64,000 nt of DNA from Bog-473 sp963834405 (GTDB lineage: Bacteria > Actinomycetota > Acidimicrobiia > Acidimicrobiales > RAAP-2), in the NCBI GenBank assembly GCA_963834405.1, contig CAWIBX010000005.1:248001-312000 (forward strand), written 5' to 3'. The notes beneath the pieces were generated by a model, which was not told the DNA's origin, did not search any database, and saw only the letters and a list, made by a program, of their open reading frames with translations. The position numbers and the translations under genes were made by a program. Positions 60,079 to 64,000 of this stretch are shown one piece after another; the first letter of the stretch is position 1, and every line of letters starts with the position of its first letter.

Positions 60079-61194
60079 ATGAAGACGACTCGTCTCGAAG
60101 TCACGATGAGCGAGGTACAGCCAGCCGTAGTGCGGGTCCTCGATGCCCCGGCGGGGGTTCTCCTTCCCCAGCTGCACGATCTTCTGCAGGTGGCCATCGG
60201 TTGGACCGACTCGCACCTGCATCAGTTCGTCGCTGGCGACATCTGCTACGGGACGCCCGACATCGACGGACCAGACGACGAGCGCGACGAGTCGGCCGTG
60301 GCGCTCCGGGCGCTGCCCAATCGCTTCGTCTACCTCTACGATTTCGGTGACGGCTGGGAGCATGAGGTGGTGGTAGTCGGACCCGGAGGTGACCTCCCGG
60401 GCGTCGTCTCGGGGGAGGGCGCATGCCCCCCCGAGGACGTCGGCGGGCCGCATGGCTATGTCGAGTTCCGAAGGGTGATGGCTGACCCCGACGAGACTGA
60501 GCACGAACACTTCCGGACCTGGGCGGGAAGCTGGAACGACGGCTTCGACCTGGACGCCACCGACCTGCTCGTCCGCCAAACCGTCGGTGCGGTGCCGGCG
60601 CCGGTTCGGCTCCTACTCGGGCTGGCAGCCGATGGAGTGAAGTTGACTCCAGGTGGTCGCCTGCCGCGTGCCTTCGTGCGGGAAGTCCAGGAGCTCTATC
60701 CGAGTTGGAACCTGTCGGAACGGCCCGCGTCCATAGAAGAGGACCTACCGCCGCTGGCTGCCCTGCATGATCTGTTGCGCTACGTCGGGCTCCTCCGCTT
60801 CCACAAAGGAACTCTCGGTCCCACGCGGGCCGCCGTCGACGACCTCGAGGTGATCCGACGGCTCAGGTCGTGGTTCAGCCCGGGCGACGGCTTCGTGCCC
60901 ATTCTCGTCAGCGACGCCGTCGCCAACCTCGTCGTCGACGGCCCCTGCCGACCCGACGAGCTGGCCGCTCGGCTCCTGCCCGTGCTCGGCGATCGTTGGG
61001 TCACTAGCCAAGTTCAAGGGCTGGATGCGGGTCGGGTCCGTCAGGAGTTGTACGGACTGCAGTCCATCCTGGTGGGGCTCGACCTCATTCAGAGCGACAA
61101 GGGAACATGGACCGCGGGTCCTTCCGCGCTCTGGCTGCTGCCGCGGGCGACGGCGCTGGCCGACATATGGTCAAGATGGCGCACGTCGTCGTAA
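60079..61194 (+). CDS. Plasmid pRiA4b ORF-3-like (TnpR-like) protein
   Basis: A 371-residue protein whose first ~180 residues form the pRiA4b ORF-3-like domain, found in IS1096-type transposon passenger proteins and plasmids: LLPQLHDLLQVAIGWTDSHL, HQFVAG, FVYLYDFGDGWEHEVVV and GEGACPPEDVGGPHGY. The C-terminal ~190 residues are helical with a winged-helix-like end (GLQSILVGLDLIQSDKGTWT) and no known family. Biochemical role unknown; its presence supports a plasmid or transposon origin. Confidence 0.8.
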   Translation: MKTTRLEVTMSEVQPAVVRVLDAPAGVLLPQLHDLLQVAIGWTDSHLHQFVAGDICYGTPDIDGPDDERDESAVALRALPNRFVYLYDFGDGWEHEVVVVGPGGDLPGVVSGEGACPPEDVGGPHGYVEFRRVMADPDETEHEHFRTWAGSWNDGFDLDATDLLVRQTVGAVPAPVRLLLGLAADGVKLTPGGRLPRAFVREVQELYPSWNLSERPASIEEDLPPLAALHDLLRYVGLLRFHKGTLGPTRAAVDDLEVIRRLRSWFSPGDGFVPILVSDAVANLVVDGPCRPDELAARLLPVLGDRWVTSQVQGLDAGRVRQELYGLQSILVGLDLIQSDKGTWTAGPSALWLLPRATALADIWSRWRTSS

Positions 61195-61364
61195 AGGGCC
61201 GGCTTCGGGGCAAGGTCACCAAGAGCGCTTCCCCGCGCTGTGACTTCTTCCCGGCGTTGATGTGGAACGGCCTGTCAACCCCCCGCGCGAAGTCCGCATC
61301 ACCGTCTTTTGGCCGCGACGCACCAGAGGTGCGGCGCTCGTATGTTGCTGAGCAGTCGGTGGGG
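61195..61364. other. Intergenic region, no gene seen
   Basis: Between the pRiA4b-like gene and the branched repeat I see no supported frame or clear signal. Confidence 0.35.
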
Positions 61365-61428
61365 CCCCGGTGTCAACACGGAGCGCCCGCAGCCCGAAGG
61401 GTGAGGACGAACGGTGTTGACACCGGGG
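61365..61428. repeat. Branched inverted repeat 4
   Basis: A perfect 15-bp stem, CCCCGGTGTCAACAC (61365-61379) with GTGTTGACACCGGGG (61414-61428), encloses a 34-base loop that starts GGAGCGCCCGCAG, has an inner CCC-GAA-GGG hairpin and ends TGAGGACGAACG. The loop matches the repeat at 47965-48008 while the stems are unrelated, so structure rather than stem sequence is conserved. Confidence 0.7.
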
Positions 61429-61721
61429 AGGAGGCTGCTACTCGTCTCCCCGTGCGAAGGACGGTGGTGGTCGGGCGAGCCATCGACGACGCGCCGGAGC
61501 GCAGTGGATCGGAGAACCGCCACGATGATGTACGCGTATCGAAATCGCAGTAAAGCCATTCGCAGGTGGTTGCCTCTGAATAGGGGCGCCCGTGGCATCG
61601 TCACGGGGAGCGATGGTGGGCTGAACGCCGGCGAGGATCGGGTCTGCTGCGGCGGTGCTCCGGCGCGTCGTGGAGGGCTCGCTCAGACGCGGCGCCGATC
61701 GCGCGCTGAGCAAGAGGACGA
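61429..61721. other. Intergenic region downstream of dead IS110 copy
   Basis: No supported gene. It separates the branched repeat from the dead IS110 transposase and may contain one end of that element, which I cannot place. Confidence 0.3.
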
Positions 61722-61729
61722 TCACGTCG

Positions 61730-62834
61730 TCAGACCTCGGGCACCATCTCGGCCCAGAGGAAGCCAGAGAGCTCGCGGGCGATGGCGGCAGCCACGACCG
61801 AGCGCACGTTCTTGTGAGCGGCGAGTTGGCGGAAGCGCCGCGACAGGCGGACCTGCGCGGCCCACGAACGGGCCACGGTCTCGGGCGGCACACCTTGCTG
61901 GCGCCTCTCTGATGCCAGCCCCCACGTTGGGGCTGTGCTGGTAGGCCCAGGCCGCTTCACAGAGCTGGCCCCGCAGGTGGGCGTTGCCGGCCCGGGTGAT
62001 CGAGCCCCGACGCTGGGTGAGACCCGTCGAGTTCTCCCCGGGCACGAGGCCGGTGAAGCTCATGAAGGCTCTTGCCTTCGGGAAGCGACGCCAGTCGAAC
62101 ACCTCGGCGGCCAGACACAGCGCGCCGATTCTGGTCACGCCCCGGTAGGCGGCCAAGCGTGACACTTGCTCACCGAAGGGACCCTTTGTGCACCACGGCA
62201 CGAGATCGGCCTCGACCGACTCGAGCGCGGTGTCCCGCAGCTTGACGGTCGCCAGGTAATGGGCGTAGGTCGTTGCGATGGCCGGATCGTCGAAGGACAA
62301 GGTGGCCAGCCAGCGCCGATGGCGTTCGGTCCACGGCGAACCTCCTCGCCACACGACGCTGTGACGAAGGAGCAACCCACTGAGCCGGTTGCGGGCCCGG
62401 GTGAGATCTTGGACCATGTCACCGCGCGTGCGACACAGATCGCGCACTCCCTCTTGGGCGGGGGTGGGGATGGCGATAGGAGTGAGCTCACCGGCCCGGT
62501 GCAGTCCGGCCAGTCGCCTGGCGTCCCGACGGTCGGTCTACACCCGATCGCCCGGGCCCTTGGGGATCAAGGAGGGCGCCACCACGTCGCAGCGCACCCC
62601 CATCGACGTGAGCAGGCGTTGGAGGTCATAACCGGTCGGGCCCGCTTCGTAGCAGGCCCAGATCTCCTTGGGCTTGCCCAGCCGTTTGACCAGGCGTCGG
62701 ACCGAGTCGGTGTCGTGGAAGATCTTGTCGACCTCGGCGGTGTCGCGATCGGGCGACAGCACCGCCACCGCGATCGAGTCCTTCGCGACGTCCATCCCCA
62801 GGTGGACGAACCCTCGGTGGGCAATACTGGACAC
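61730..62834 (-). pseudogene. IS110-family transposase, dead copy
   Basis: The gene starts MSSIAHRGFVHLGMDVAKDS with the Glu region IWACYEAGPTGYDL, and is cut by a TAG (62536-62538) where GDRVKTDRRDARRLAG is expected; AAG to TAG explains it. It continues through RDLCRTRGDMVQDLTRARNR and AFMSFTGLVPGENSTGLTQR, then shifts frame near 61912-61920 before ETVARSWAAQVRLSRRFRQL and a final stop at 61730. It is a different IS110 branch from the copy at 48265. Confidence 0.8.
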
Positions 62835-62967
62835 GGCTGGCTCCTTCCTTCCGTATGTCGGCTCCGTTCACCGACAGGTGAATGATCCACGTAAATGCGG
62901 ATGCCGGAGGAGTCGGCCGTTCCATACTGAATCGGGGGCAGGTCGTTAGCTCGTCAGCAGGGATCGG

Positions 62968-63627
62968 TCATCGGCGTGTGAAGGTCAGATGGGTGACACC
63001 GCTCGGTGACGAGACTGCCTCGCTGTTGTAGCGCTCCTCGATGTCTTCGAGGCCGTCCCACAGTCGAACACCGCGGCCGAGAAGGATCGGCACCAGCACG
63101 ACGTGGAGGGTGTCTATGAGGTCGGTGGCGAGGAAGTCGCGGACGACCGTCGGGCCACCGCCGATGCGCACGTCGAGTTCACCGGCGGCCTGCTGGGCGA
63201 GGTCGAGAGCCTCCTGCGGAGAGGCGTCGACGAAGTGGAACACGGTGCCGCCTTCCATCTCGATCGACGGGCGCGGATGGTGCGTGAGCACGAACACCGG
63301 CGTGTGGAACGGCGGGGTCGGCCCCCACCAGCCACGCCACTCGTCCTCGGTGCCCAGATCGGTCCACGGGCCGGTCTGCGGGCCGAACTTGCCCCGGCCC
63401 ATGATCTCGGCACCGAACCCGACATTCAGGCGTTCTGCGAACGCGTTGTCGACACCGGTTGTACCACCTGATTGATTCATGATGACCGAGCGCCCGAACT
63501 GGGTGGGGAACACCCACTCGTGCAGACGATGGCCGGCGTGGCCGAACGGGGCGTCGAACGTCAAGCCCTCGCCCGTCCCGAAACCGTCCAGGGAGATCGA
63601 GAAGTTGTGGACACGGACCTGGGACAT
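62968..63627 (-). CDS. Dihydrofolate reductase family (RibD C-terminal-like) protein
   Basis: A 219-residue protein starting MSQVRVHNFSISLDGFGTGE. The family core is seen in EIMGRGKFGPQTGPW, VFVLTHHPRPSIEMEGGTVF and the NADPH-binding-like VRIGGGPTVVRDFLATDLID, LHVVLVPILLGRGVRLWDGL. Members reduce pterins, flavins or unknown substrates with NADPH. It is not a housekeeping folate or riboflavin enzyme by context. The upstream TCCCAGG/TCGGAGGCCGCC region offers GGAGGCC as ribosome site. Confidence 0.87.
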   Translation of the reverse strand: MSQVRVHNFSISLDGFGTGEGLTFDAPFGHAGHRLHEWVFPTQFGRSVIMNQSGGTTGVDNAFAERLNVGFGAEIMGRGKFGPQTGPWTDLGTEDEWRGWWGPTPPFHTPVFVLTHHPRPSIEMEGGTVFHFVDASPQEALDLAQQAAGELDVRIGGGPTVVRDFLATDLIDTLHVVLVPILLGRGVRLWDGLEDIEERYNSEAVSSPSGVTHLTFTRR

Positions 63628-63817
63628 GGCGGCCTCCGAAGCGCTGGTTGTTTGCGATATCAACTGGTTGACGCTAACGCCGAGCGAAGCCCGGCCGCCT
63701 GTCCCTGAAGTGCCGCAGGGTGCGCCCCGGCCCGGCGTCGGTGACGGTCTGTGGAGCATGCTTCAGGTGTGTTGGAATCGACCCTGTGGGAGATTGCCGA
63801 CGTTAGACCGGATGAAA

Positions 63818-64000
63818 TCAGGGAAGCTCCTGAAACGCGAGCGGAAGGCCGGGGCGTGGCCACCGACACGAGAGCAGGCGGCCGTTCTGCGAACAGGTGA
63901 TGTACGCAATGCGCATGGCCGCGCCACCGAAGCAAATGTTGGTCACTGCCCCGTCAGCCAGAGCTGACGGGAGCGTGTACAGATCGTGTGAGCCGTCATC
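63818..64000 (-). CDS. SMP-30/gluconolactonase-like protein, 3' end only
   Basis: The last 60 codons of a gene entering from beyond the window edge: LPSALADGAVTNICFGGAAM, RIAYITCSQNGRLLSCRWPR, PGLPLAFQELP then stop. The TNICFGG...YITCSxxGRL pattern matches the last blade of SMP-30/gluconolactonase-type propellers, which hydrolyse sugar lactones. The start and active site lie outside the window. Confidence 0.7.
   Translation of the reverse strand, partial: DDGSHDLYTLPSALADGAVTNICFGGAAMRIAYITCSQNGRLLSCRWPRPGLPLAFQELP

Overview
The window is high-GC DNA with actinobacterial gene content: class III cyclase/AAA regulators, a DosS/DosR-like pair, a TraA-type MobF relaxase, and many TAnnnT -10 boxes placed a few bases before start codons (leaderless or short-leader starts). 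The overall style fits an acidimicrobial or other deep-branching actinobacterium, but there is no rRNA or other marker gene, so the taxon is an inference.

Bases 1-24.6 kb read as ordinary chromosome. In order: a sortase with a Gly/Ser/Pro-rich membrane protein; EthD, CYTH-CHAD, Nudix and zinc alcohol dehydrogenase genes; a GNAT acetyltransferase overlapping an HDAC-type deacetylase; a universal stress protein with a GAF sensor kinase, divergent from its DosR-like regulator; a CoA-transferase; a GntR regulator with a membrane-anchored propeller protein; a phosphoesterase; a frameshifted D-cysteine desulfhydrase-like gene; a diguanylate cyclase; and an oxidative block (SDR, VOC, aldehyde dehydrogenase, P450, GNAT-like protein, alpha/beta hydrolase). 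A histidine kinase C-terminal relic lies in the VOC-aldehyde dehydrogenase gap.

Bases 24.7-32.9 kb begin the accessory part. A complete IS1380-type element with inverted repeats and a 6-bp target duplication sits just past the stop codon of a SulP transporter gene. A diacylglycerol-kinase-like gene, two gene relics (MFS, PAP2), a DUF4235 gene and an MFS exporter follow.

Bases 32.8-43.0 kb hold the most unusual structure. Four junctions each carry the exact 5' half of a tRNA-Ser(GCU) gene, ending at the anticodon loop, in one orientation. At three of them a decayed integrase start region (N-terminal coding only) lies beside it and paired TGRACAG repeats flank both sides at fixed distances; the fourth is related but divergent. 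I read this as a tandem array of small, apparently non-autonomous integrative elements about 5.1, 3.8 and 1.05 kb long. Their cargo is, in order, a membrane/stress set with an MFS pump, one large cyclase-ATPase regulator, and an MNT-HEPN toxin-antitoxin pair with a frameshifted toxin.

Bases 43-64 kb look like decaying conjugative or plasmid DNA: an antitoxin/PIN-like pair, a frameshifted TraA relaxase-helicase, a cluster of branched inverted repeats, an IS110 element, a TetR-AurF operon with a clear operator, and a Nudix gene. Two almost identical 1.85-kb copies of an IS with an uncharacterised transposase flank a VOC gene. After them come a tyrosine recombinase, DUF2293 and pRiA4b-like genes, a dead IS110 copy, a DHFR-like reductase and the 3' end of an SMP-30/gluconolactonase-like gene cut by the window edge.
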